Assembly (NCBI GenBank): GCA_021234155.1
Contig: JAJEKV010000041.1
Span: forward strand, 6,069,249 to 6,133,248
DNA: 64,000 nucleotides
Direction: 5' to 3'
DNA from: Isoetes taiwanensis
Taxonomy: Eukaryota; Streptophyta; Lycopodiopsida; Isoetales; Isoetaceae
Of the stretch, positions 35,000-45,711 are shown one piece after another. A program made the position numbers and the translations under genes. Each line of letters opens with the position of its first letter. Position 1 is the stretch's first letter. The notes beneath the pieces were generated by a model. That model did not search any database. It had not been told where the DNA came from and was given only the letters and a program-made list of their open reading frames with translations.

Positions 35000-37245
35000 A
35001 TGTAAATGCTTAAGAGGTTTCTAAACAAAGTTATGGTGTATCGTTCTTTCATGGCTTAAATCAGCAAGAAGGGCTTCTTTGCACAGGTTTTTTGCTGAAT
35101 CTAATCACATTTACCATTGTTTTAAAATTATGAACATCATCTTAAAAAAGTGCTCCACAATATTAAATGTTGTGAATTGAATATGATGTTCATTGTTATC
35201 AATGCTAAAGACAGGGCCTGAGTTTCTCTCATTAGCTTTCATTTACTTGCACGATATTTGTTTCTATATAGTTATTTAAAGTAATGCAATGGTTTCTATC
35301 AAACTTTGAATTGAAAGTTTTCTTTCTGCTTGGGTTATACAGCATCAGCATGGTTACGAGACTTTTGGAGATTGGATTCTAACAAAAATCAAGATGAGTG
35401 TCCAAGGAAAACGGCAATAGTATTTGTGTATGCAGTTGCCACAGACCATCTTATATGTCAAGTGATGAAGCAAGCCATAAGATTTTACGAGAACTTCGTA
35501 TCGACTAGCCTGCATACTCCACAATGTTGTTCTTACTAAGCGAAGTTCAGATACCATTACTGTTGTATTGATATATGCAACCATTTGTCATCCAAATGAG
35601 TTGGCTCTTCATCAAGTGCATCAAGCTGCAGAAATTTAGGAATTCATCTCTCATTACAGTTCGCTTGGAATGGCTTGGCTCAAACTTTGTTGGATAAAAT
35701 CGTGCTGATGCTACCATTTCTTCCTCCAGTTCATGGTTTAAACAGTGAGATAAGCAAAGACATTATAGGTAATGCATCTTCTGAGTTTATTGGTTTAAGC
35801 AGTTTAGTCCTATTGTTTGTTGTTGTTCCATATGACCTCTGTGTCTGTGGTCATTGAATAATCTTAAAATCATTGAAATCAAAGCCAAATTATTTTGTGG
35901 ATTTGGGCTCTTACATAATAAGACCATGCTGCAACAGAGTTTCAAGGCAAAAGAAGAAATATCTGTATTCGCAAGGTCATGTAGATCCGACAATCGTGCT
36001 CAAGCCAGCATCTCTATCTGTACATTATTTATCGACCAGTCCCTGTGGCATATTTTCAGCCTTCGCTCGCCTCTTTAATGGGCTGGGAGCAAGTCCGTCA
36101 CTTCTAAAGAGGTATACATCCATTTTTTCTTTCTGCGCATTAGTCTTCATTTTCCAGCACCCTCTCTTACATGATACTCCTCCCTGCACAATGGTAAAAA
36201 CTTGCAGGGCTTCTTTAGGGCTGGGGAGCAGGGCATTATTAGAGCCTAACTGGCAGAAGTTCAGGTGAAGGTATGTCGAACCAGAAGTTCAATCTCCTTA
36301 TAAAGGTGGTGTACCATTTGCTACACTGAGAATATTATGTAGCATATAATTTTGTTGGAGTTGGAATTGACTTATTTGACTGTCTCTCCATGCAGTAGAT
36401 GCTCAAAGCTTGAAGATGCAACCTCAGGGTATGCTCTATTATCTTGAGAAGGGATCTATGTGGAGACTACACAATGTTTGCTTGATAGGCATAAATATCG
36501 GAGTTTTTAGGGGTGACATATGTTGTTGAACAATAATCTTCACTCCTTGGTTTTTTACTATGGCTGGTCTCTTATGTGTTGAACAATAACCTTCATTCCT
36601 TGGTTTTTTACTATGGCTGGTCTCTTATTTGCAGACATGATGGCTAAGGGGACTAGACTTCACCTCTTGCGTGATGTTATGATCAAGATATTTATCAAAG
36701 CTATGAAGATCCAACATGAAGATCTCATGCCGACAAGGTGTGCAATCATTCATTTTGTTGCTTTAGTGATCTCTAATGCATTTAATTGTTTTAGTGTGCT
36801 TCATAATCCATCATTATGCTGATGCAGATGGTGCACAATGTATTGGCAATAAGAAGTGTCGTGGACAAGTGTTGGGACACCTTTTATGGATAATGTTACT
36901 ATATTTTCTGTTGGGCTTATGAATCCCTTCATTTGTATCTGTATTTCACGTGCAAGTAGAACCTACAAATTGGGACTACACAGTGGTAACTTGCTCTTTG
37001 CTTCTAATTCTTTGTTCCAACTGCGTTGGTTCTACAGGACAACTTGAATGCCCATATGCTAGAGGTCGGGTGCAGAGCCATTGATTTGACCTTCCCTGTT
37101 TCATATTCTTGGAAGACTTTGCAGAACAGAATGTCTTTCATGATATTTAGTTCTATTACAGAGTTGAATTAAGTTTATTAATAACACTATGATATTTGCA
37201 ATTCGTTTGCAGGCTCTGGATCACAACAACGACCCACAATAGGTA
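35000..37245 (+). other. plus-strand exon-like blocks, unknown gene
   Basis: Several blocks flanked by plausible AG/GT sites appear on the plus strand. One near 35342 includes GYETFGDWILTKIKMSV. One at 36635-36738 includes TRLHLLRDVMIKIFIKAMK, and one near 37037 includes DNLNAHMLEVGCRAIDLTF. A repeated segment around 36540-36640 (CTTCATTCCTTGGTTTTTTACTATGGC) is duplicated in tandem. I do not recognise the protein. It could be a multi-exon host gene disrupted by the Ty3/Gypsy element that abuts it at 37250. Confidence 0.3.
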
Positions 37246-39780
37246 TTATTTCTTAATGTCTGGATATTCTGGAGCTGTAATAACCCGTGGCATTCCGTGT
37301 AATCTGAAGATCTCCTTGGCAAATAGTAGAGCAGTATCGAAGGCTGTATCGGTGGTACGACATGGCAAGAAATGAGCCATTTTCGACAATTTGTCGACCA
37401 CTACCATTAATGCATCGTATCCACGGAGAGTACGGGGAAGGCCCACAATGAAATCCATGGTTATGACTTCCCACTTGGCGTTGGGCACATCCAGAGGTTG
37501 CAACTCGCCTGGAATCCTTAACTGCTCAGCTTTCGTTTGCTGACATACCTGACATTGCTTAATATATCGGGCAATATGTTTTTTCATAGAAGGCCAGAAA
37601 TAGCTGGAACGAATCTTAAAGTAGGTCTTCATGAAACCTGCGTGTCCAGCTATAGGGCTATTGTGTGTATCATGGAGAATGAGCTTACGTACTCCTGAAG
37701 TCTCAGGTACACACAACTTATCCTTGTAATATAACAAGTTGCCTTCTTTCTTATACGAACGGAAAGCTTCACGCTCCTTATCTGTTCGAGCTTCCTTAGT
37801 CAAGCTATCCCAAACTTCACAAAACTCGGGATCCGTGGCCAAGGTCCGTTCTATCTGTTTTCCAAACTCACTGGTGAGTGTAGAAATGGCATTACAATGG
37901 GTTCGGGTCACCAAGGGATGGCGTGACAATGCATCCGCAACCACATTGTGCTTGCCAGGTTTATACATAATTTCAAAATCATACTCCTCCAGAAATTCCA
38001 TCCATCTCCTCTGACGGAGGTTGAGATTCGGCTGGGTGGATAAATAACGGAGACTTTGATGATCCGTATCCAACTGGAATCTTCTACCAAGAAGGTAGTG
38101 TCTCCATATCCGCAGGGCACGGGCAACGGTAACAATTCCTGATCATGAGTAGGGTATCACTGCTCTGTCTCGTTCATTTTCTTCGAATCATAGGCAATAA
38201 CCCTCCCCTCCTGCATTAGGACTCCACCGGTGGCAATCTTACTGGCATCTGTTGCCACTAGTTTATCCTTCTCAGGATCAGGTAATGTGAGAACTGGTGC
38301 TGAAGTTAAGGCATCTTTAAGCTGCTGGAAACTTGTTTGAACCTTTGCCTTCCAGTGTTCTATCCAATCCTTCACCTTCTCATGCTTTGTAAGATTCGTA
38401 AGAGGTGCTGCAATTTTTGCAAAATCCTTTACAAATTTCCGATAATATCCTGCTAATCCCAAGAAACTTCGGACTTCGGAAACATTTCCGGGGATAGGCC
38501 ATTCCCTTACGGCCTCTATCTTCGCTGGATCTGTAGCAATTCCCTCTGCCGAAATGACATGGCCCAAATAGTCTACCTTCGGAGTGGCAAACTTGCACTT
38601 AGAGAACTTGGCAAAGAGCTGATGTCGTCTTAGCTTTTGTAGGGCTAATCTAAGATGTTTCTCATGCTCCTCTAGGGTCTTACTATAGATGAGAATGTCG
38701 TCAGAGAAGATAACAACAAAATCATCCAAGTATTGTCGGAAGACATCATTCATCAATCGCATGAAAGTTGCTGGGGCATTAGTTAATCCAAAAGGCATAA
38801 CTGTGAACTCATAATGCCCATATCTAGTGCGAAAAGCAGATTTATGAATGTCCTCCTCTTTAATCCTTATTTGATGGTATCCGGAGCGTAGATCAATCTT
38901 TGAGAAATACTTAGCCCCTTGCAACTGGTCCATTAGATCATGTGCTCGTGGCAAAGCATAGCGATTCTTGATGGTATGCTTGTTAAGTTGCCGATAATCA
39001 ATACACATCCTCAAGGAGCCGTCCTTTTTCTTAACAAAAAGAATAGGAGCGCCGAAAGGCGAAACGCTAGGTCGAATGAAACCTAGGTTTAATAACTCCT
39101 GAAGTTGCTTCTTAAGCTCTGCCAATTCTGGAGGACTCATACGGTACGGGGCCTTGCTGGTAGGCTTAGTACCTGGCTCCAAAGCTATCTCACATTCCAC
39201 CCCTCTAAAAGGAGGAAGTTTTTGGATTTCATCTGGAAAAAGATCACCGAATTCTCGGAGAAGATGAGCAATCCCCTCTGGCAAGGTATCGATTACTTGC
39301 TTTTGTTTAGCATCTGACTCAATGGAGGCAAGCCTAATGACGCAGAGGAGCTTTCCCTTGCGTATAGCTTTATCTAACTGCCTGATGGACATAGACTGCA
39401 TGATAGGGTTGAATAGTTCACCTTTTATAGTCACGCGGGCTCCATTAGTGGCGTTGAAGGTAACTTCCCTTTTCTCGCAGTCTATGTTGGCTTTTGCAGA
39501 TGCCAAGAATTCCATACCAACAATGAGGTCGTATTTGCCGATATCCATCAACTCGGCACCCAAAGCAACTGGTGCACCTGGCAACTGCATCTTGAGACCC
39601 GATCACGGCGGCCATGCGTGTGTCGACCTTACCAGCGGCTAGGGTGACAGGGCCTCGGTCGGGACCTTAATGTTTCAAGCTTTGTAAGACTTGGGCCATT
39701 CTAGGAGAAGCAAAATTATGTGTACTTCCCCGTATCCATAAAATTACAAAAGGCTTCTTGTCTACTTGACCTATGGTGGA
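37246..39780 (-). pseudogene. pol: Gypsy pol: protease, reverse transcriptase, RNase H, partial integrase
   Basis: Protease remnant at about 39760-39480: a D-T-G motif in one frame continues as STHNFASPR in the next, then [12 protein letters not shown] (about 39000-38400) carries [44 protein letters not shown], the catalytic block [17 protein letters not shown] and [12 protein letters not shown]. The frame stops at 38157 after NETEQ. RNase H C-terminus resumes at 38073 (TDHQSLRYLSTQ, KHNVVADALSR). Integrase has the HHCC zinc region (CQVCQQTKAEQ) and the first catalytic Asp (MDFIVGLP). It ends at HGMPRVIT, before the second Asp block. Inactive from truncation and frame breaks. Confidence 0.88.
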
Positions 39781-39859
39781 AATGACAGCCGGCGACTTTC
39801 AAAGATTGCCGGTTTCTATAGCTGCAAGAATATGAGACGCACCGTGAATGTATTCGGGA

Positions 39860-40115
39860 GCCTCCTCCTCGACAGGTTGTGTTGACTCAAGATCGTCCCA
39901 GTCGAGGTCGGCCATAGCCAGCTGGGCAGTCTGCGTGACATAAGGACAATTCTGCATGAAGTGTCCGGGCCGCATACACCTGTAGCATGCCTTATCTCGG
40001 CGGAGCTGTTCTCAGGCCTCTTTAGGAATAGACTGTAAGAGGTTCCGAACTTCCTTACCGACATTGTTCTGCTTATTGGCCATGCTGAAGGTGACTTTCT
40101 TTTCCTGGCGGCCAT
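39860..40115 (-). pseudogene. gag: Gag CCHC zinc-knuckle segment
   Basis: On the minus strand at about 39995-39955 the sequence CYRCMRPGHFMQNC fits the CX2CX4HX4C retroviral-type zinc knuckle that binds genomic RNA. It is followed by an acidic stretch (MADLDWDDLES) leading toward protease. The reading frame differs from that of the Gag core at 40383-41110, so a frameshift or stop separates them (around 40130-40380). Confidence 0.7.
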
Positions 40116-40382
40116 AAGAGTTCTGCTGAGAGGGCCCCGGACTTGGCGAGCGGGGTTTGTACGGCGGTGTGGGCGGCCGTGGGCTCATGAGTAAGGAGCA
40201 GGACGCGGATACTGGTTCTTTGGTGTGTCCTCCTCGAGGCTCAATGCCTTAGCCTCAGCCTCACGAATCGATTTGGTCTATGGCCTTAACCATCCGTTTG
40301 ATTGATGGGGCCAACCCTTCAATGTAACCCTCCACTGCCCTCTTTTCATTCATACACGGTACATGACCTCGGGCACATAAAT

Positions 40383-41110
40383 TCATCGATTAATGCGCTG
40401 AACCGACATACCCTTCTGCTCTAACCTATAGAAGGTCTGAATTTGCTGGCATTTGTGCGCACGGGGCACATAGTGCGATTTAAAAGCTTTAGCAAACTTT
40501 TTGAACTTGCACCTGCTTCTATCCAGATGCTTGGCTCTAGCATAGCCCTTCCACCAAATACGGGCAGCTCCTGTAAGGTTCGTGGTGGCAACCTTTCCTG
40601 TATCCTTTTCTGTCATGCCATAGGACTTCCCAAATTCCTTCATTTCGTCCAACCAGGATTCTGCATTCAAACCGCCTCTAGACTTCCCATCAAACTGGGC
40701 CAGTTTCCTATTCTTCCATATACTAGTTATGGCTGTATCGATCGTCTTGCGGTATTCCTTATCCCGGCACTTTGCATGGTCACCAGTTGATACCGATGAC
40801 TCAGAAGACACAGAAGTGGCTGATTGTGAGGAGGTGGCGCTATCCCTAGAGGAACTCCGACGACGTTTAGAATGAGGTCCCCTCTGTGCAGGTACAGGGC
40901 TGGTTTCAGGTGGAGATGGCTGCTGTGTAGGTGGACTTGGCGGTGGCGGAGGTAACTCCGGTCCGTCTTCTTGTATATGCTGGGGTGGGTTGGCATGCAA
41001 CACATAAGTTTGCAACTCGCCTAATTGCCTCTTCATTAGCATAAGTTCCTGTTCGGGTGTTAGCCTACTGGCATTTGAGGGCGTCTGCCAGGCGGCGTTG
41101 CGAGCGCCGT
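40383..41110 (-). pseudogene. gag: Gag core of the Gypsy element
   Basis: The segment contains a Pro/Ser-rich N-terminal part (PELPPPPPSPPTQQP, SKRRRSSSRDS). The retrotransposon Gag domain follows, with QFDGKSRGGLNAESWLDEM, AARIWWKGYA and FKSHYVPRAHK. The open frame extends upstream to 41321, but that part is hydrophobic and AT-rich. A TATAG acceptor at about 41117 suggests it is intron, with GARNAAWQTPSN as the first coded residues. The preceding coding segment would then be the block at 41563-41856. Confidence 0.75.
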
Positions 41111-41562
41111 CTATATCGAGCGTAAATAAAAGTATAAGCAGAATTATAATAACATAAAGTCTTACCTCAAATAGCATTGCGGATAAGGTAGAGAGAGAGT
41201 ACAAGAAAAAAAATACAGTACAATGGCACAGATCCTTGTTACAGGTGAAAACAGTCATTATATTAAAATTCCACACCTTAGTACTGCCAAAAGTTGATAC
41301 AAGAGTATGATACAAGGACAAACATGATACAGCGGAGACTTGAAGTTTAACTTACATACAACATACAGAAACGACAAAACCGAAGAGACCGGGCCTAGGG
41401 GTTCGCAAATGGGTACAAGATTGAGTAGCGAACACTTTCACATACAGCTCTAACGAGCTTGTAACGTGCCCAGGCCTGAACAATAACAGGTTGATATTCC
41501 AGCGTTGGGCTAATAATAAGGAGATTGAAAAGCCTCCTTAAAGCATAGAAGATTTGTCACAG

Positions 41563-41856
41563 GTGGTCGTTGGCGTCCTCGAAAGCTTCGTGCCTGGACA
41601 TGCTCCAATAGTCCCAGGTGCGGCGCAGAGTTTGCTTCAGGTCCTCGAAAGCTCTGTCTCTGAGGATATTAACTATCTCCATCCCCTTCTCTGGATCATA
41701 GGGCTCTCCTGGTGGCGGGGGTTCCATCTCATAACCTTCGTCCCATTCTGGATATTCCCCATATCTTTGGCCATAGTCCTGTTCGGGCGTCCCTGGATTA
41801 TCCCTCCTTATCAGGTCTGTAATCCTCTCTTCATATTCCAGAAGTGTCTCTTCTGC
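41563..41856 (-). CDS. exon-like accessory block upstream of gag
   Basis: On the minus strand, after a CTTGCAG acceptor at about 41857, an open stretch of about 97 codons begins EETLLEYEERITDLIRRDN. It includes an acidic/Pro-rich middle (MEPPPPGEPYDPEKG) and ends HEAFEDANDHL then TGA. It is absent from single-start ORF lists because it begins at a splice acceptor. The repeated AFEDLKQTL/AFEDANDHL segments are internal near-repeats. Function is unknown. Its position between the accessory ORFs and gag suggests a spliced element transcript. Confidence 0.4.
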
Positions 41857-42081
41857 AAGACAATGGAAATGAATATCGAGCGTTGCATAATTTCATTTTA
41901 CTCTAAACTCCAATAATTAGAAGAACACATCATGGAAAAGAACATTTTTTAATTGTATTCCTCAATACAATAATCACAGTCAATCAGAAAAAGGGTATAT
42001 TATATTGTAAAATGGCTAAAGAATTTTGCCAAACCAAAATTCTATAATCATATGCAATACAAAAATACGTAGTACAATTAT

Positions 42082-43471
42082 TTAAGAACTAGGTCCTCCC
42101 TCTTCATTTGTAGACCTAGGAGGTGGTGGCGGCGGTCGGTGTCGTAGCAGAGTCACCCCTGGGTCTACTGTGGCAGCCGCAATGGATGCAACCCCTGGCG
42201 GATAGGCAACAGCCAAGGGGGCTGCCGTAAGGAGCTTCATGCTCATCCAGGGTGCAATGTCTTGCCCCAAGGCTGTTAGGGCAAGGTCCCGGCGTACGAG
42301 TACATAGGTAAACGCACGATAGGGAAGCTTCTTATGCCCGGCCAATGTGGAAAGAGCACGGAGGGTCCACCATGAAGCTTCAGCCTCCGGCCCTAAGTCT
42401 CGGCTATAAAAAGAACTTGCCCCTGTCGAAAGGCTGATAAGAAGAAGCGGGTAAGGTGGTTTCCCAATACCTTCCCTTGTGGGGTCTCTGACGTGGCCAC
42501 CTCCTTGTCTAAATCCATAGGGACTTCTTCTTCCTTGAGTTCCTGCTGCTCTTCCTTCAAATGAGCAGGATTATGGTATAAATCCTCTCCTTCCTCATCC
42601 GAATCAGAGGGGACCTCAACCATATTAATGTTGGGAACATGAGGTCCCATAGCCGTAAATGCATCCGGTGAGGGTTGAGAGGCCGGTTCCTGCATCACCA
42701 GTTCTCGAAGCCGTAGCAAAGTCTCAGCCGGCTCTATGGTCTCCTGGTGGAACTGGAGTAGCTGCTGCACCTCCGGGGGAAGCTCAATAGGAGCGAAGTC
42801 GATGAAATCATCCATGCAATACTCCGCTAACTCATAAAGCACATGGTCCTTACGCCGGTGCTTAAATCCGGGCACCATGTGGTAAGTCCAGATGATATCA
42901 TCCAAGAGAAGATATTCTTGCCCTTGGTGATAAATAACTGGAAGGGCATCTAGCGTGCAGCTTGCTCCCGGCGGGGTGGCATCTCCTCTGCCAATTGCTG
43001 CCAACGGGCGAAGTCGCCCATACCTATATGCTCATCATCTCCCTCCTCGGGAGATTCAGGGAGTTTGCCTTTCTCTGCCGGCAAAGTCTCATCCTCAACA
43101 TATTGATCCATGAGGATGGCTAGGGCGAAGGCGACTTCAAGATATTGTCGCCCCTGATGCTGCACAACGGGCAGGTGTTTGCCCCATCTGAGCTTTCCCT
43201 TCAGCACATCATACGGATGGGTGTCGCCCCCTAACATCTCCCGGACTACCTCTCGCTCTAGATACAACTGGGGAGGATCCCCAAGAGGGATACACAAAGG
43301 AAGCATCTCCTCCATGTAAAAATCTAAGAACCCAGCATAATCCGGGTGCCGCTGCATATTGGTGATGAGATCAAGGCGCTGACATAGCAAGGGGCGCAAC
43401 AAATCAAAGGGCACTTGCGGATCCCACTGCTCTCCGTCTTGGTACCATGCAAGTAGGTCGGTGGCTGCCAT
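42082..43471 (-). pseudogene. accessory protein of the Gypsy element, three overlapping frames
   Basis: Frames 43471-42950, 43004-42393 and about 42410-42082 overlap end to start. They read as one protein of roughly 440-470 residues broken by two frameshifts (near 42960 and 42415). The first part begins MAATDLLAWYQDGEQWDPQV. HLPVVQHQGRQYLE and ALPVIYHQGQEYLL are two related motifs about 70 residues apart. They are followed by an acidic Glu-rich region (EEEVPMDLDKEVATSE) and a Pro-rich end (RHRPPPPPPRSTNEE). No known domain is recognised. It lies upstream of gag and in the same orientation. Confidence 0.5.
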
Positions 43472-43690
43472 GGCGCTGGAAGGGAGGAGGAAGCAAGAAA
43501 AACAGATATGACAAATGAAAGGAAACTTTGAAAGTCCCTTTTTAACCCTTTTTTCTTTTTCTTTTTTTTATTATTATTATGCTGATGTCAGCATTTTCGT
43601 ATTTAAAAAAAAAAAAGTTCTTAATATAAAACAAAAAGTTTTTATTAAATCTCAAAAAATATTTACAATGCGGAAACTCAGCAAAATATG

Positions 43691-44083
43691 CTAAGGATGC
43701 TCCCCCCGAATCCTGCGGGCGAGGGCTAAATCCTTAGGCATGATAGTGACCCTCTTTGTGTGGATCGCGCAAAGATTAGCGTCACCAAAAAGTGCCACCA
43801 GATAGGCCTCCGCGGCCTCTTGGAGTGCCAAAATAGCAAACGTCTGGAAGCGGAGGTCGGTCTTAAACTCCTGTGCAATCTCCCGTACCAACCTGCGGAA
43901 GGGCTTCCGTATCGAAGTTGGGTGGAAGCTTACGAAACTACGGATCTCCGTGAAGGCGACGATCGCGGTCGGTACCGATGGGGCTTCCTCGTGGGCGGGG
44001 TTTAGGCGGCCCCCCCTTTGCGAGTCTGATCTTGGCCCCAACAAGCTGAGGTGGGGCCCAGCGTCCACTGCGCTCCTGCCCAT
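43691..44083 (-). CDS. histone H3 core domain inside the retrotransposon
   Basis: The 130-codon frame ends with an almost complete histone H3 fold. [18 protein letters not shown] is the alphaN/alpha1 region and [20 protein letters not shown] is alpha2. [20 protein letters not shown] followed by RIRGEHP covers loop 2 to the C-terminus. Loop 1 is the short canonical form, not the longer one of CENH3. Cys110, His113 and Lys115 equivalents are kept. Upstream, [11 protein letters not shown] corresponds to TVALREIRKY, but the usual N-terminal tail is replaced by unrelated sequence. Another frame just upstream (about 44200-44130) is Lys/Arg-rich and might encode a tail through a splice or frameshift. 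It has the same orientation as gag-pol and lies between two accessory ORFs. AATAAA lies about 50 bases past the stop. Confidence 0.85.
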   Translation of the reverse strand: MGRSAVDAGPHLSLLGPRSDSQRGGRLNPAHEEAPSVPTAIVAFTEIRSFVSFHPTSIRKPFRRLVREIAQEFKTDLRFQTFAILALQEAAEAYLVALFGDANLCAIHTKRVTIMPKDLALARRIRGEHP

Positions 44084-44417
44084 TTGGAGCTTCGCATTCT
44101 TCCCAAAAAACTCAGGCCCAGGTCTTTAGTTTTCCTTGTATTGGCTATTTGCGATTTGCGGGCCACGGCCTTCCTCCGGTGCTTAGCGGTCGTTGCTAAC
44201 CGATTAAAGGTATTGGGCCACCCCACCCGGGATATCACGCACCTGGCTGGTCGATTTTGCTCTGTCGGGCCTTCTCCGCTTTCTCCGTTCTATCCTATCT
44301 TGCTCTTCGAATTCCGGGCTCTCCTGAATCTTCTTCAACTTTGGCGAAATGTTGTCTTTGCTTCTGGCCGAAGAAGTTCACATGGTAATACCGTCGGGTC
44401 TCACGGTTATTAAATAA

Positions 44418-44933
44418 TCAATCGCGATGCTCGGGGATCAGCCCCCATATGAAGCTGCGAGAGTCTTCATCCCAACGGTATGGGGGAATCTCGATCGCCC
44501 TGTTGTCTATGACGGCAACTCCATCCCCTAAATACCGGTACTCCCTTCCCCGAGCCGCCGTACCAGCTCGCTCTATCTCCCGGCGGTCATCCTCCCTGGC
44601 CAGGTTTCTGATGCGGTCGGCCTCATCCCTTATGTCCCCCTCCTCGGTGTGTCCTTCACATTCGGGAGGGTAGAACTTAATCAGCATCATGACCAAGTCA
44701 GGTTGCTCGGCCATGGTGTAAGGGAGCTGGCGAAGGTTCAGCCGGATCAGGAATGGCTCCGAGAAGTGGTAAATGGGATAGGGAATCCTATCATTGTTCT
44801 CAAACCTGTTTACTAGCTCCTCTAGAAGTATGTCGATCAGAGCAGGGTCGGTAGCCATATTCCGAGCGATCAAAGCATAAATCTGAGCGATAGTAAGGTT
44901 AGTGGGGTCTGGAGCACTCTTGGTGTTGGCCAT
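44418..44933 (-). CDS. accessory ORF nearest the 5' LTR, unknown
   Basis: An intact 171-codon frame starts MANTKSAPDPTNLTIAQIY and ends WGLIPEHRD. The N-terminal half is predicted helical (ARNMATDPALIDILLEELVN), the middle is Glu/Arg-rich (RNLAREDDRREIERAG), and the C-terminus carries YRYLGDGVAVIDNRAIEI. No known domain is recognised. It is the first ORF after the primer site of the Gypsy element, about 0.77 kb downstream of it, and runs in the same direction as gag-pol. Confidence 0.5.
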   Translation of the reverse strand: MANTKSAPDPTNLTIAQIYALIARNMATDPALIDILLEELVNRFENNDRIPYPIYHFSEPFLIRLNLRQLPYTMAEQPDLVMMLIKFYPPECEGHTEEGDIRDEADRIRNLAREDDRREIERAGTAARGREYRYLGDGVAVIDNRAIEIPPYRWDEDSRSFIWGLIPEHRD

Positions 44934-45213
44934 GGCTTATGGCGCTAAGGTTTAGAAGAACAGGCGGTAGGGCGCTTGCGGCTAGGGAAGCAGGAGTGAG
45001 TGCGCTAGGGGTTAGCGAGGAACCAGGGCGAAGAAGCAAGGTCGGATCTGGCGGCTATGGCGGGCGTCGGATCCGGCGGACGGAGGCGCTGAAGCAAGGC
45101 GGAAATAAACAAACTTTAACGGCCAGTTAACTTTTGAAATTTTAAAATTTTCTTATTAACTTTTTATTTTCTTAATTATAAAAATTTTTACACGGCAGAA
45201 ATACGCGAAACAT

Positions 45214-45427
45214 ACGGTCGGGCACCGGCTGCATTCTACGCGCTCCCACCGCGACTGGGGTTCGATGAAAAGCAAGCGGCGCCCGGGTTGACTTTCGGGC
45301 CCGCGTTGACCCGCGGCGGTACGGTCGGGCGCCGGCTGCATTTTTGGCTCCCCCACCTCGACTGCAAGGCGATAAAATTCAAGCGGCGTCCGAGTTGACC
45401 TTCGGGCCTTCCGTTGACCATTTCTTC
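45214..45427. repeat. 107-bp tandem repeat in the element leader
   Basis: ACGGTCGGGC(A/G)CCGGCTGCAT starts at 45214 and again at 45321. The two units share CAAGCGGCG(C/T)CC, GTTGAC(T/C)TTCGGGCC and CGTTGACC elements. The unit is GC-rich within an AT-rich leader. Several TTGAC boxes resemble plant W-box sites, so this may be a promoter or enhancer repeat, but that is inference. Confidence 0.65.
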
Positions 45428-45698
45428 GCCAGGACGACTGTCCTAGGGTATTTGGGGTACGCCCGATCCAATGGAACCACTTTTTCCTTCATTTGAGCTA
45501 CCTATAAAAATTTATAATTCTTCCAAACTTGGGGCCTCCAGCCGCCCTAACTTCTTTAAACCTACAATTTCTTACTTTAACCTAACACAAAGCCAAACAT
45601 CAAAGAGGACTACCACACACTAACTTAGCCTCTTCCTAACTAACGAACTACGAATTAGTGTTTGGCCAGTGCTATGATTTCGAGCAACCGAAATCACG

Positions 45699-45710
45699 GC
45701 TCTGATACCA
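45699..45710 (-). other. primer-binding site for initiator Met tRNA
   Basis: The minus strand reads TGGTATCAGAGC one base after the LTR end (CGTCACA G). This complements the 3' end of plant initiator methionine tRNA, the usual primer for Ty3/Gypsy and copia minus-strand synthesis. It fixes the LTR boundary at 45712 and the direction of the element as right to left. Confidence 0.85.
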
Positions 45711-45711
45711 C

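Noticed and set aside
37739-40790. Plus-strand ORFs within the Gypsy element
   Set aside because: They are shadows of the minus-strand gag-pol genes.
40383-41321. Full 312-codon Gag ORF including a hydrophobic N-terminus
   Set aside because: The first 70 residues are AT-rich, hydrophobic and end at a plausible splice acceptor, so they are more likely intron than protein.
43691-44083. Centromeric CENH3 rather than ordinary H3
   Set aside because: Loop 1 has the short canonical KTDLRFQ form and the alpha2/alpha3 sequence is close to standard H3; CENH3 usually has a longer loop 1. A tree would decide.
45156-45421. Overlapping minus-strand ORFs with repeated GRRL peptides
   Set aside because: They are translations of the 107-bp tandem repeat in the element leader.
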